DNA from: DATEPR01 sp036503065
GTDB lineage: Bacteria > Actinomycetota > Actinomycetes > Mycobacteriales > Pseudonocardiaceae
NCBI GenBank assembly: GCA_036503065.1
Contig: DASXXM010000540.1
Coordinates: 1 to 8,103 of the forward strand
DNA: 8,103 nucleotides
Direction: 5' to 3'
Under the pieces are notes generated by a model. The model was not told the DNA's origin, did not search any database, and was given only the letters and a program-made list of their open reading frames with translations. A program made the translations under genes and the position numbers. Shown piece by piece: positions 1-5,651 of this stretch. How positions within the stretch are numbered: position 1 is the stretch's first letter; the number at the start of each line of letters is the position of its first letter.

Positions 1-377
1 CCAAGGTCCAGCGGGCGTAAGCGGCCACTGCGCAGCGCGGCCGCGGTCGCCACGGCGGCGGCCAGCGGTTCCGCGGGCAGGGACAACGCCCTGGCCAGGT
101 CGTTGCCGGTGCCGGCGGGTACGACCGCCAGCGCCGTGCCGCTGCCGGCGCAGGCCTGCACCGCGACGTGGGCCATGCCGTCGCCGCCCAGCGCGACCAG
201 CACGTCGGCACCCGCGTCCACGGCATGGCGGGCGAGCGCGGCGCTGCCCTCGGCGGAGTACGCGACCAGGGTGTCCAGGCGGTCCACTGACTCACGCAGG
301 GTGGCCGCCACCCGGCCGGCCACCCGTGCCGCGGCGCCCATCCCCGCCGCCGGACTGACCAGCAGCGCCGCGATCAC
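1..377 (-). CDS. Diacylglycerol kinase / YegS-type lipid kinase, N-terminal part
   Basis: Likely ATP-dependent lipid kinase of the diacylglycerol kinase catalytic-domain family, which phosphorylates diacylglycerol or a similar membrane lipid. About 125 N-terminal residues are visible and the 3' end lies outside the window. Visible motifs are an N-terminal SPAAGMG (usually NPxAGxG in the family), the nucleotide-binding GGDG at residues 64-67, followed by MAH rather than the common T, and PAGTGNDLAR at 87-96, a hallmark of the family. The start is a GTG at 377; a GGTGA ribosome-binding site lies 5 bases before it, and the tatC stop is in the same frame 18 bases upstream, so it cannot extend much further. 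It is the last visible gene of the paf-tat operon. A lipid kinase after tatC, before a helY-type helicase, is as I recall common in related actinobacteria; helY is not in view. The exact substrate is unknown. Confidence 0.88.
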   Translation of the reverse strand, partial: MIAALLVSPAAGMGAAARVAGRVAATLRESVDRLDTLVAYSAEGSAALARHAVDAGADVLVALGGDGMAHVAVQACAGSGTALAVVPAGTGNDLARALSLPAEPLAAAVATAAALRSGRLRPLDL

Positions 378-395
378 GAGGTCACCGGGCGATCG

Positions 396-1340
396 TCACG
401 TGGCGTCGTCGTAACTGGGCTGTTCCGGGATCGGCTCGGTCGGTCCCAGCGGGGACACCTCGTCGTCGTCGAGGCCGTCGAAACCCTCGTCGACCCGTTG
501 CCGGTCCTTGCGGCGGTCGTGCACACGGGAGATCTGCACGGCCACTTCCAGCAGCAGGGTCAGGCCGCCGGCCAGCGCGATCATCGAGATCGGGTCCTGG
601 CCGGGGGTGGCGAAGGCGGCGAACACGAAGAGGCCGAAGATCATGCCCCGACGCCAGACCTTCAGTTTTTCGTACCTGACCACGCCGATCCGGTTGAGCA
701 TCACCACCAGCAGCGGCAGTTCGAAGCTCACACCGAAGATGACCAGCAGGTTGAGCATGAACGAGATGTAGGCCGTCGCGGCCAGTGCCGTAACGAACTG
801 GCCGCCGCCCACACTGGACAGCACCTTCAGCGCCGTGGGGAACACCAAGTAGGCCATCAGAGCACCGGCCGTGAACAGCAGGACCGCCGCCGTGACGAAC
901 GTGGTGGCGAACTTGCGTTCCTTGCGGTACAGGCCAGGGGTGATGAACGCCCAGATCTGGTACAGCCACAGCGGGCTGGTCAGCACGAAGCCGGCCGCGA
1001 TGCCGACCTCGAGCCGGATCTTGAAGCCCTCGAACGGCTGCGTCTGCAACAGCGCGCACGGCTGGTTGGCGAAACTGACCCGCTGGGTGACCGGCAGCCG
1101 GCAGTACGGGTCGTTCATCAGTTGGCCCAGCGACGGTATCGGGCCGACGTGGTAGACGAACCACAGGAAACCGATGATCGAACCGGCGAGCACCGCGAGC
1201 GCGGCGAAGCCGAGGCGCCTGCGCAGCTCGTAGAGGTGTTCGATCAGTGTCATCGTGCCGTCGGGGTTGATGCGACGGCTACGACGACGTTTCGCGTCCC
1301 GGCGTCCACCAGCCGGGCGGAACGGGTTCTGCTGCGACAC
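396..1340 (-). CDS. tatC: Sec-independent (Tat) protein translocase subunit TatC
   Basis: Core membrane subunit of the twin-arginine translocase, which with TatB-type partners recognises twin-arginine signal peptides and recruits TatA to export folded proteins. It has 314 residues. The conserved N-terminal motif MTLIEHLYELRRRL is at residues 30-43, the first periplasmic loop is long (about 65-108), SPLWLYQIWAFITPGLYRKE at 122-141 is the signature block, and FGVSFELPL at 202-210 carries the conserved membrane glutamate. TPGQDP at 245-250 precedes the final helices, consistent with six membrane segments. The basic N-terminal extension (AKRRRSRRINPDG, 16-28) is typical of actinobacteria and supports the GTG start at 1340, though no strong ribosome-binding site is seen. 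The C-terminal tail is acidic, with a DDDE patch at 291-294. It follows tatA by 26 bases. Confidence 0.97.
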   Translation of the reverse strand: MSQQNPFRPAGGRRDAKRRRSRRINPDGTMTLIEHLYELRRRLGFAALAVLAGSIIGFLWFVYHVGPIPSLGQLMNDPYCRLPVTQRVSFANQPCALLQTQPFEGFKIRLEVGIAAGFVLTSPLWLYQIWAFITPGLYRKERKFATTFVTAAVLLFTAGALMAYLVFPTALKVLSSVGGGQFVTALAATAYISFMLNLLVIFGVSFELPLLVVMLNRIGVVRYEKLKVWRRGMIFGLFVFAAFATPGQDPISMIALAGGLTLLLEVAVQISRVHDRRKDRQRVDEGFDGLDDDEVSPLGPTEPIPEQPSYDDAT

Positions 1341-1366
1341 CGGTGGAGTCCGTTCTCGTCAGCTGG

Positions 1367-1678
1367 TCAGCGCTGCTGTTCGCCCTGGGCCGGCGCCTGG
1401 TCGGCAACGGGTGCCGCGTACGGCTGCTGGGGCTGCTGCGCGTAGCTCTGCGGCGGGGCGAAGGGCGCGGAGAGCTGCGGCGGGGGAGCCTGCTGGGCCG
1501 CGCCGTTGGCGCCGCCGGCCGCTGCCTCCTCCTCGTGCATGCCCCGAGTCTCGGCCCGGAAGATGCGCATGGACTTGCCGATGCCGCGCGCCGCGTCCGG
1601 TAGCCTCTTGGCGCCGAACAAGACGATGATCAGCACTGCAATGATCAGCAGATGCGGCCAGCCGAATCCGTTAAGCAC
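1367..1678 (-). CDS. tatA: Sec-independent (Tat) translocase pore-forming subunit TatA
   Basis: Small subunit that oligomerises to form the Tat export path in the cytoplasmic membrane. It has 103 residues: one membrane helix at about 7-20, the FG hinge at 21-22, then the amphipathic helix KRLPDAARGIGKSMRIFRAE at 24-43, all typical of TatA. The rest is a disordered tail rich in Ala, Pro and Gln with several short PQ-type repeats. The start is GTG at 1678, preceded by a strong GGGAGG ribosome-binding site about 7 bases upstream. The start overlaps the end of the preceding small membrane gene by 8 bases, suggesting translational coupling. A separate TatB is not in the window. TatA rather than TatB is favoured by the position before tatC and the motif order, but the sequence alone does not fully exclude TatB-like function. 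Confidence 0.95.
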   Translation of the reverse strand: MLNGFGWPHLLIIAVLIIVLFGAKRLPDAARGIGKSMRIFRAETRGMHEEEAAAGGANGAAQQAPPPQLSAPFAPPQSYAQQPQQPYAAPVADQAPAQGEQQR

Positions 1679-1949
1679 GGTTGTCCTCCCGTTCTACGCT
1701 GCCCCTGATCGTACGCGGCGCAGCCGTCGTCAACCTATTTCGTTGCTGATCCAATTTGAGATTGGTCACCGCGACGCCGAGCGCGGCGTAACGCGCCCGC
1801 AGCATCCCGGTCCGATCGGTGAGGTAGTCCGCGAGCCACCCGCGCACCATCCCGAACCTACGCAGCGAGCTACGAAGCCGCAGGCCCAGGGCCACCAGGA
1901 GCACCACGCCGACGGCGAGCAGCCCGATCAGGAACGGTACGAAAGGCAC
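1671..1949 (-). CDS. Small single-pass membrane protein between pafC and tatA
   Basis: Not recognised by name. It has 92 residues with one strong hydrophobic segment at about 4-23, followed at once by a positive cluster (RLRSSLRR, 24-31), predicting an outside N-terminus and a cytoplasmic body of about 65 residues that is basic and probably helical. No cysteines or catalytic motifs are visible. The start is GTG at 1949, only 18 bases after the pafC stop; the ribosome-binding site is weak (GGTG). Its end overlaps tatA by 8 bases. The tight packing makes a real gene likely and suggests co-expression with the Tat and Paf proteins. In Mycobacterium tuberculosis pafC and tatA are adjacent with no such gene between, so it is an addition in this lineage. 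Function unknown; a link to Tat assembly is only a guess by position. Confidence 0.75.
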   Translation of the reverse strand: MPFVPFLIGLLAVGVVLLVALGLRLRSSLRRFGMVRGWLADYLTDRTGMLRARYAALGVAVTNLKLDQQRNRLTTAAPRTIRGSVEREDNRA

Positions 1950-1967
1950 GGGAACACCGTAGCGCGC

Positions 1968-2975
1968 TCAGGTGGCTTGCAGGTGATCCGCTCGTGTCAA
2001 AGCCTGCCGGGCGCATGACATCACGGCGTAGGCCAGTTCGTCCGGTTGCGCCACGATCACCTCGCCCGCCTGGCCGAGGATCAGCCGAACCATCCACGAC
2101 GTGTCCGAATAGCGCATCCGGACCGTCGCCCGGCCGCCGTCCAGCTCGGTCAGGTCCTCGACCGGGTAGTACTCCGCGATCCAGCGGGCGTCCGGTGCCA
2201 GCGTCAGGACGGCTTCGCGCTGGTCGGGCTCGGGGCGGAAGAGTCCTTCCGACACGTCGTGCGGCCGGGCGTGCGGCGGCGGTGCGGCCTGCTCGGCCAG
2301 TACCTCCAGCTGGTCGATGCGGTCGAGGCGGAACAGGCGCACGTCCTCGGCCAGCCGGCACCAGGCTTCCAGGTAGGTCCGGCCCTCGACCAGCAGCATC
2401 CGCATCGGATCGACGGTGCGGTCGCTGATCTCGTCGCGGGACGCGGTGTAGTACCGGATGCGCAGGGCCCTGCGCCCGGCCAGCGCGGACAGCACGACCT
2501 CGCGGGTGTGGCCGGTCGTCTCGTTCTCGCGCATGGTGAGGCCGACGACGACACCGGCGGGCTGCGCCTGGCCGACCGCGGACTCGATCTTGGCCAGGGT
2601 GCGGCGGACCGCGTCGCTGTCCACCACACCCGGGGTGTTCGCGAGCGCGCGCAGGGCCACCAGCAGGGCGGTTGCCTCGGCCGCGGTCAGGCGCAGCGGG
2701 CGGCTCATGCCGGCGTCGTAGGTGACGGTGATCGTCTCGCCCTCGAAGGACAGGTCGATCAGGTCGCCGGGGCCGTAACCGGGCAGCCCGCACATCCACA
2801 GGAGCTCGAGATCCTTGCGCAGCTGCCTCGGTGTGACGGCGAAGTCGGCCGCGGCCTCGTCCAGCGGGATGCCGGGGCGGGCGATCAGGTACGGCACCAG
2901 CGCCAGCAGGCGCGGCAGCCGGTCGGCCGCCGTATTGGCTGCTGCCTTGTTAGCTGCTGCCTTGTTCACATTCAC
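1968..2975 (-). CDS. pafC: WYL-domain transcription regulator PafC
   Basis: Partner of PafB. In mycobacteria the PafBC pair activates a LexA-independent DNA-damage regulon; the name reflects linkage to the Pup ligase pafA, not a role in pupylation. It has 335 residues: an N-terminal winged-helix region (about 18-80, with TPRQLRKDLELLWMCGLPGY at 48-67 as recognition region and wing), a linker, a WYL domain at about 155-225, and a C-terminal WCX-type extension to the end. The WYL motif reads TYL (200-202), a substitution at the tryptophan; RLFRLDRI at 213-220 is the usual ligand-proximal segment. The start is GTG at 2975, overlapping the pafB stop as GTGA, with a GGGGGAG ribosome-binding site 7 bases upstream. 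The first residues form a short repeat (NKAAANKAAANTAA) with unusual codons. Confidence 0.92.
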   Translation of the reverse strand: MNVNKAAANKAAANTAADRLPRLLALVPYLIARPGIPLDEAAADFAVTPRQLRKDLELLWMCGLPGYGPGDLIDLSFEGETITVTYDAGMSRPLRLTAAEATALLVALRALANTPGVVDSDAVRRTLAKIESAVGQAQPAGVVVGLTMRENETTGHTREVVLSALAGRRALRIRYYTASRDEISDRTVDPMRMLLVEGRTYLEAWCRLAEDVRLFRLDRIDQLEVLAEQAAPPPHARPHDVSEGLFRPEPDQREAVLTLAPDARWIAEYYPVEDLTELDGGRATVRMRYSDTSWMVRLILGQAGEVIVAQPDELAYAVMSCARQALTRADHLQAT

Positions 2976-3961
2976 AAGTCCGCTCCCCCGCTGTGCGCGT
3001 CGAGCACGCCGAGCAGGCGCTCCCGGACGTTCTTGCGCAGCACGTCGGGCTCCAGCACGACGACGTCCATGGCGTGCCCGGCCAACCAGCCGGCGGCCGA
3101 CTCCGGGAAGCGCAGCTCGACGGTGACCTCGTCGCCGAGCTCGCCGTCCAGCGTCCGCTCGCCGACGACGGTGGCCTGGCGACGGACGCCCTGCGCCCGA
3201 CCCTTGGCCACCCACAGCCGCGCGAACGTGGTGTGCCGCGGGTCATGCGGGCCGCCGAGCACGTGCTCCATCAGGTTGACGCCGGCCGGGCGGACCACCT
3301 TGCCGGGGCGCCCGATCGGCTTGACCTCGCCGACCACGCGGGACAGCCGGAAGCAGCGCGGCGCCGCCCGGTCGCGGTCCTGGCCGACCAGGTACCACCG
3401 GCTGCGCCAGGACACCACGCCCCACGGCTCGACGGTCCTGGTCATCGGCTCGCCGACGGCGGAGCGCCGGTACGCGAACGTGACCGCCTGGCTCGCCTGG
3501 ACGGCGGCCAGCAGCGGCGCGAACGCCGGTTCACCGGTCCGCACCCGTGGTTCCACCCTGGCCACGGCGTCCTCGTCCACGTCGACGCCTGCCGCGCGCA
3601 GCTTCAGCATCGCGCCCTGGGCGGCACCGGTGAGTTCCGGCGAGTCCCACAGCCGTACGGCCAGCGCCACGGCGGCCGCCTCATCCGGTTCCAGGTCGAT
3701 CTCGCCGAGTTCGTAGTCGCGGCGGGCGATGCGGTAGCCGTCTGTGCCGTCGAACGCCGAGTTGCGGCCGGTCTCCAGTGGCACGCCGAGGTCGCGCAGC
3801 TCGGCCTTGTCCCGCTCGAACATGCGGAAGAAGGCCTCGTCGGATGGCGCGTCGGCATAGCCGGGGACGATGCCCCTGATCCGCTCCGCGGTCAGGTAGG
3901 ACCGGGTGGACAGCAGGCAAAGCACCAGATTGACAAGACGCTCCGCGCGCGCGGTGGACAC
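2972..3961 (-). CDS. pafB: WYL-domain transcription regulator PafB
   Basis: First gene of the operon and partner of PafC in the DNA-damage activator known from mycobacteria. It has 329 residues, matching the family. The N-terminus STARAERLVNLVLCLLSTR (2-20) followed by SYLTAERIRGIVPGY (21-35) is the characteristic PafB winged-helix start. The WYL domain follows at about 150-215, with an intact WYL at 189-191 and the RCFRLSRV segment at 202-209. A C-terminal WCX-like domain runs to the end. The GTG at 3961 is chosen because the protein begins at the conserved MSTARAERL block and has an AAGGTG ribosome-binding site 6 bases before. An in-frame ATG at 4036 would add 25 non-conserved residues and run from the operator palindrome. 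It shares a 4-base stop/start overlap with pafC, so the two are translated together. Confidence 0.94.
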   Translation of the reverse strand: MSTARAERLVNLVLCLLSTRSYLTAERIRGIVPGYADAPSDEAFFRMFERDKAELRDLGVPLETGRNSAFDGTDGYRIARRDYELGEIDLEPDEAAAVALAVRLWDSPELTGAAQGAMLKLRAAGVDVDEDAVARVEPRVRTGEPAFAPLLAAVQASQAVTFAYRRSAVGEPMTRTVEPWGVVSWRSRWYLVGQDRDRAAPRCFRLSRVVGEVKPIGRPGKVVRPAGVNLMEHVLGGPHDPRHTTFARLWVAKGRAQGVRRQATVVGERTLDGELGDEVTVELRFPESAAGWLAGHAMDVVVLEPDVLRKNVRERLLGVLDAHSGGADL

Positions 3962-3982
3962 GCTGCACCTTAACTCCGACCA

Positions 3983-4025
3983 GTCGAACAGAGCATCCGG
4001 ACCTGCCGGAACCAACCGGTTCGAC
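3983..4025. repeat. Two-tier inverted repeat in the pafB 5' leader
   Basis: Perfect 7-base arms GTCGAAC (3983-3989) and GTTCGAC (4019-4025) flank 29 bases that contain a second hairpin, TCCGG (3996-4000), loop ACCTG, CCGGA (4006-4010). On the minus strand this lies 22-64 bases before the pafB start, so it could fold in the leader RNA or act as a regulator site. The arms resemble halves of an actinobacterial LexA box (TCGAAC/GTTCGA), but the 29-base spacing is far from the normal four, so a LexA site is not claimed. Confidence 0.35.
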
Positions 4026-4054
4026 TTGACCTTCATACCCCATCGGGGTATCTC
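4026..4054 (+). promoter_or_regulatory. Candidate promoter of the permease gene
   Basis: TTGACC at 4026-4031 is a good -35 element and TATCTC at 4049-4054 a poor -10 element with a 17-base spacer. The first CsoR-like dyad fills the spacer and overlaps the -10; the second would cover the start of transcription. The architecture fits repression by a protein bound at the dyads. The weak -10 keeps confidence low; TATACC at 4055-4060 is an alternative with too long a spacer. Confidence 0.35.
4035..4051. promoter_or_regulatory. CsoR-like operator dyad 1
   Basis: A perfect 7-base inverted repeat, ATACCCC-ATC-GGGGTAT. It matches the known layout of CsoR/RcnR-family operators (TACCCC facing GGGGTA around a short centre), used by copper- and other metal- or sulfur-sensing repressors. 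It is one of two copies between the divergent pafB and permease genes. No csoR-type gene is in the window, so the regulator would act from elsewhere. The family assignment is inference from the motif. Confidence 0.6.
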
Positions 4055-4055
4055 T

Positions 4056-4072
4056 ATACCCGGATGGGGTAT
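4056..4072. promoter_or_regulatory. CsoR-like operator dyad 2
   Basis: Second dyad, ATACCCG-GAT-GGGGTAT, with 6 of 7 positions symmetric. Its centre (4064) is 21 bp from the centre of dyad 1 (4043), two helical turns, so both sites face the same side of the DNA. Together the dyads make a 40-base nested palindrome (4034-4073) whose outer arms CATACCCCATC/GATGGGGTATG are perfect. It ends just before the permease ribosome-binding site. Confidence 0.55.
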
Positions 4073-4080
4073 GAAGGAGG
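4073..4080 (+). promoter_or_regulatory. Strong ribosome-binding site of the permease
   Basis: GAAGGAGG sits 4 bases before the ATG at 4085. It decides that start over the in-frame ATG at 4064, which lies inside the operator palindrome and has no ribosome-binding site. Confidence 0.8.
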
Positions 4081-4084
4081 CGTT

Positions 4085-5239
4085 ATGACGCACGTGTGGG
4101 CGGCGCTGGGGATGGCGGGCTCGATGGCCTGGGAGATCCTGTGGGCGCTGATCCTGGGGTTCCTGCTGTCCGCGATCGTGCAGGCCGTGGTCCGGCGGGA
4201 GACGGTGGTCCGGCTGATGGGCGACCACCGGCCGCGCAACCTTGCCGTGGCCACCGGACTGGGCATGGCGTCGTCGTCGTGTTCGTATGCGGCGGTCGCG
4301 CTGGCCAGGTCGCTGTTCCGCAAGGGCGCGGACTTCACGGCGGCCATGGCGTTCGAGATCGCGTCGACCAACCTGGTGGTGGAACTCGGCGTGATCCTGG
4401 CGCTGCTGATGGGCTGGCAGTTCACGGCGGCCGAGTTCGTCGGCGGACCGATCATGATCGTGCTGCTCGCGGTGCTGTTCCGGCTCGTGCTGCGCGGTCC
4501 GCTGGTGGCGCGGGCACGGGAGCAGGCCGAGCGCGGTGTGGCCGGCTCGATGGAGGGTCACGCGGCAATGGACATGTCGGCGCCGGGCGACGGCTCGTTC
4601 CGGCGTCGGCTGTTGTCGCCCGGTGGGTTGACGTCGGTGTCGCACCTGTTCGTGATGGAGTGGGCGGCCATCCTGCGGGACCTGGTGATCGGGCTGCTGA
4701 TCGCGGGGGCCGTCGCGGCGTGGGTGCCGGACTCGTTCTGGCAGGGGTTCTTCCTCAGCGGGCATCCGGTCGCGGCCGCGGTGTGGGGGCCGATCGTCGG
4801 GCCGATCGTGGCGATGCTGAGCTTCGTGTGCTCGATCGGGAACGTGCCGCTGGCCGTGGTGCTGTGGAGCGGTGGGATCAGCTTCGGCGGGGTGGTCGCG
4901 TTCATCTTCGCCGACCTGCTGATCCTGCCGATCCTGAACATCTACCGGAAGTACTACGGCACCCGGATGGCGCTGGTGGTGGCCGGCACGTTCTACCTGG
5001 CGATGGTGCTCGCCGGCTACCTGGTCGAACTGCTGTTCGGCGGCCTGGGCCTGGTGCCGGACCGGGCACGCGCGCACCTGCCGACCGGCGGCATCTCGTG
5101 GAACTACACCACGTGGCTGAACCTGCTGTTCCTAGCGCTGGCCGGCCTCCTGGTAATGCGGTTCTTCCGCAGCGGCGCAGGCCCGATGCTACGAATGATG
5201 GGCGGCGCCCCCGAAGCCACACACGAACACCAACACTGA
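4085..5239 (+). CDS. ArsP/DUF318-type membrane permease, probably metal-related
   Basis: Polytopic inner-membrane permease of the family that includes the organoarsenical exporter ArsP. It has 384 residues and about 8-9 membrane segments in two halves. Each half carries one conserved cysteine motif: SSSCSYAA at 63-70 (Cys66) and CSIGNVPLA at 249-257 (Cys249). Between the halves, a cytoplasmic or external loop (about 141-185) contains MEGHAAMDM at 156-164, a His/Met-rich stretch suggestive of soft-metal binding, and the protein ends with HEHQH. The first motif lacks the CxCG-type pattern of classical ArsP, so arsenic export is not assumed. CsoR-like operators directly upstream suggest copper or another thiophilic metal, or a sulfur species, as inducer. 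The gene is divergent from pafB and seems to be a single-gene unit ending in a terminator-rich gap. Family confident, substrate unknown. Confidence 0.85.
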   Translation: MTHVWAALGMAGSMAWEILWALILGFLLSAIVQAVVRRETVVRLMGDHRPRNLAVATGLGMASSSCSYAAVALARSLFRKGADFTAAMAFEIASTNLVVELGVILALLMGWQFTAAEFVGGPIMIVLLAVLFRLVLRGPLVARAREQAERGVAGSMEGHAAMDMSAPGDGSFRRRLLSPGGLTSVSHLFVMEWAAILRDLVIGLLIAGAVAAWVPDSFWQGFFLSGHPVAAAVWGPIVGPIVAMLSFVCSIGNVPLAVVLWSGGISFGGVVAFIFADLLILPILNIYRKYYGTRMALVVAGTFYLAMVLAGYLVELLFGGLGLVPDRARAHLPTGGISWNYTTWLNLLFLALAGLLVMRFFRSGAGPMLRMMGGAPEATHEHQH

Positions 5240-5254
5240 CGAACCAGGTCGGGA

Positions 5255-5417
5255 GTCCGGGGCAAAGCCCACCGGGCGGGGCCCGAGGCGAAGCCCACCG
5301 GGCGGGGGTCCGGGGGCGAAGCCCACCGGGCGGGGTCTGGGGGCGAAGCCCACCGGGCGGGGGTCCGGGGGCGCAGCCCACCGGGCGGGGGTCCGGGGGC
5401 GCAGCCCACCGGGCGGG
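5255..5417. repeat. Six-unit GC-rich tandem repeat array (26-28 bp units)
   Basis: Units begin at 5255, 5281, 5308, 5335, 5363 and 5391, with lengths 26, 27, 27, 28, 28 and 27. Each has the constant block AGCCCACCGGGCGGG, preceded by a variable GGCGAAGCC, GGCGCAGCC or GGCAAAGCC. The GGGC-GAA-GCC part can form a tight hairpin with a three-base loop, and the G runs could form G-quadruplexes on the plus strand. The next segment begins with the same GTCTGGGGG and is a full stem-loop, so the array looks like a terminator-type element that duplicated by slippage and lost part of its right arm. The units abut without spacers. Confidence 0.85.
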
Positions 5418-5418
5418 G

Positions 5419-5439
5419 TCTGGGGGTTGCACCCCCAGA
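5419..5439. terminator. Terminator-like stem-loop between convergent genes
   Basis: A perfect 8-base stem TCTGGGGG (5419-5426) and CCCCCAGA (5432-5439) with the loop TTGCA. It has no T tract, which is common in high-GC actinobacteria. Its symmetry means it could serve the permease from the left and the MerR-type gene from the right. Confidence 0.6.
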
Positions 5440-5453
5440 AGACACGGAGCGGA

Positions 5454-5488
5454 CGACCCAGGTTCGCGCGTTCCGCGAACATGGGTCG
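5454..5488. terminator. Large inverted repeat, likely hairpin or bidirectional terminator
   Basis: Arms of 15 bases (5454-5468 and 5474-5488) pair perfectly except for one G/A mismatch (5461 against 5481), around the loop CGTTC. The arms read CGACCCA-G-GTTCGCG and CGCGAAC-A-TGGGTCG. It lies between convergent genes, so a transcription-end role is plausible, but it could also be a protein site or a trace of a small palindromic element. Confidence 0.5.
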
Positions 5489-5493
5489 CCGGA

Positions 5494-5541
5494 ATCCGCT
5501 GTCACCGGGAGCCCTGGAGGTGGCCTCCGGTGACAGCGGAT
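5494..5541. terminator. Large perfect inverted repeat, likely hairpin or bidirectional terminator
   Basis: Perfect 15-base arms ATCCGCTGTCACCGG (5494-5508) and CCGGTGACAGCGGAT (5527-5541) around 18 bases that can pair further within themselves (for example GGAGG 5516-5520 with CCTCC 5524-5528 in an alternative fold). It is only 5 bases from the previous inverted repeat. No T tract follows on either strand. It is on the 3' side of both neighbouring genes. Confidence 0.5.
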
Positions 5542-5606
5542 CGTCAGTGTTGATGCTCTACGGCAGCGGCCGGCACGACCACCTGTGTGTTCCAGCCTGA
5601 TCATGA

Positions 5607-5636
5607 TCGCACACGTGTTCGAACATCGCTGTGCGA
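5607..5636. repeat. Nested palindrome near the end of the MerR-type gene
   Basis: Outer arms TCGCACA (5607-5613) and TGTGCGA (5630-5636) enclose the 10-base perfect palindrome TGTTCGAACA (5616-5625). It sits 15 bases beyond the stop of the MerR-type gene. It may be that gene's terminator hairpin or a regulator site; it does not match the spaced form of the LexA box. Confidence 0.35.
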
Positions 5637-5651
5637 GATTTATCACGGGTG

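Larger units (their letters stand above)
5240..5651. other. Convergent intergenic region with no gene, rich in repeats and hairpins
   Basis: This 412-base stretch separates the stop of the permease from the stop of the MerR-type gene. It holds, in order, a tandem repeat array, a terminator-like stem, two long inverted repeats and a smaller nested palindrome, each listed separately. Open frames crossing it translate only the repeats into Pro/Gly/Arg-rich text and are judged spurious. Base composition changes within the region: 5255-5417 is almost pure G and C, while 5545-5650 is noticeably richer in A and T than the neighbouring genes. Confidence 0.7.

Noticed and set aside
498..1445. A long plus-strand frame opposite tatC
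   Set aside because: Gln/His/Arg-rich antisense translation of the clearly recognised tatC and tatA; no domain features.
2046..3716. A 556-codon plus-strand frame opposite pafB and pafC
   Set aside because: Antisense shadow of two well-recognised genes, with low-complexity composition and no motifs.
3962..4036. Alternative pafB start at the ATG at 4036
   Set aside because: It would add 25 residues with no family similarity, and the ATG lies in the operator palindrome. The GTG at 3961 has a ribosome-binding site and begins the conserved STARAERL block.
4064..4084. In-frame upstream ATG for the permease at 4064
   Set aside because: It lies inside the second operator dyad without a ribosome-binding site, whereas the ATG at 4085 has GAAGGAGG 4 bases before it.
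2972..5077. A 701-codon open frame on the minus strand through pafB and the permease
   Set aside because: The part above 3961 is antisense to the permease, Arg/Pro/His-rich and unlike any domain. Only the pafB part from the GTG at 3961 is real; long shadow frames are expected at this GC content.
5255..5417. CRISPR array
   Set aside because: The units are directly adjacent, 26-28 bp, with no unique spacers and no cas genes nearby.
5541..5564. PafBC-type (RecA-NDp) promoter, TCGTCAGTG followed by TACGGC
   Set aside because: The first half has one mismatch, the spacing is 9 rather than 8, the TAnnnT part is not met, and no plus-strand gene follows closely.
5616..5625. LexA box at TGTTCGAACA
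   Set aside because: The actinobacterial box has TCGAAC and GTTCGA separated by four bases; here the halves are merged, and the site is at gene ends, not at a promoter.
5104..5646. A 180-codon minus-strand frame over the repeat region
   Set aside because: It translates the GC repeats into Pro/Gly/Arg text, has no recognisable domain, and runs into the antisense of the permease.
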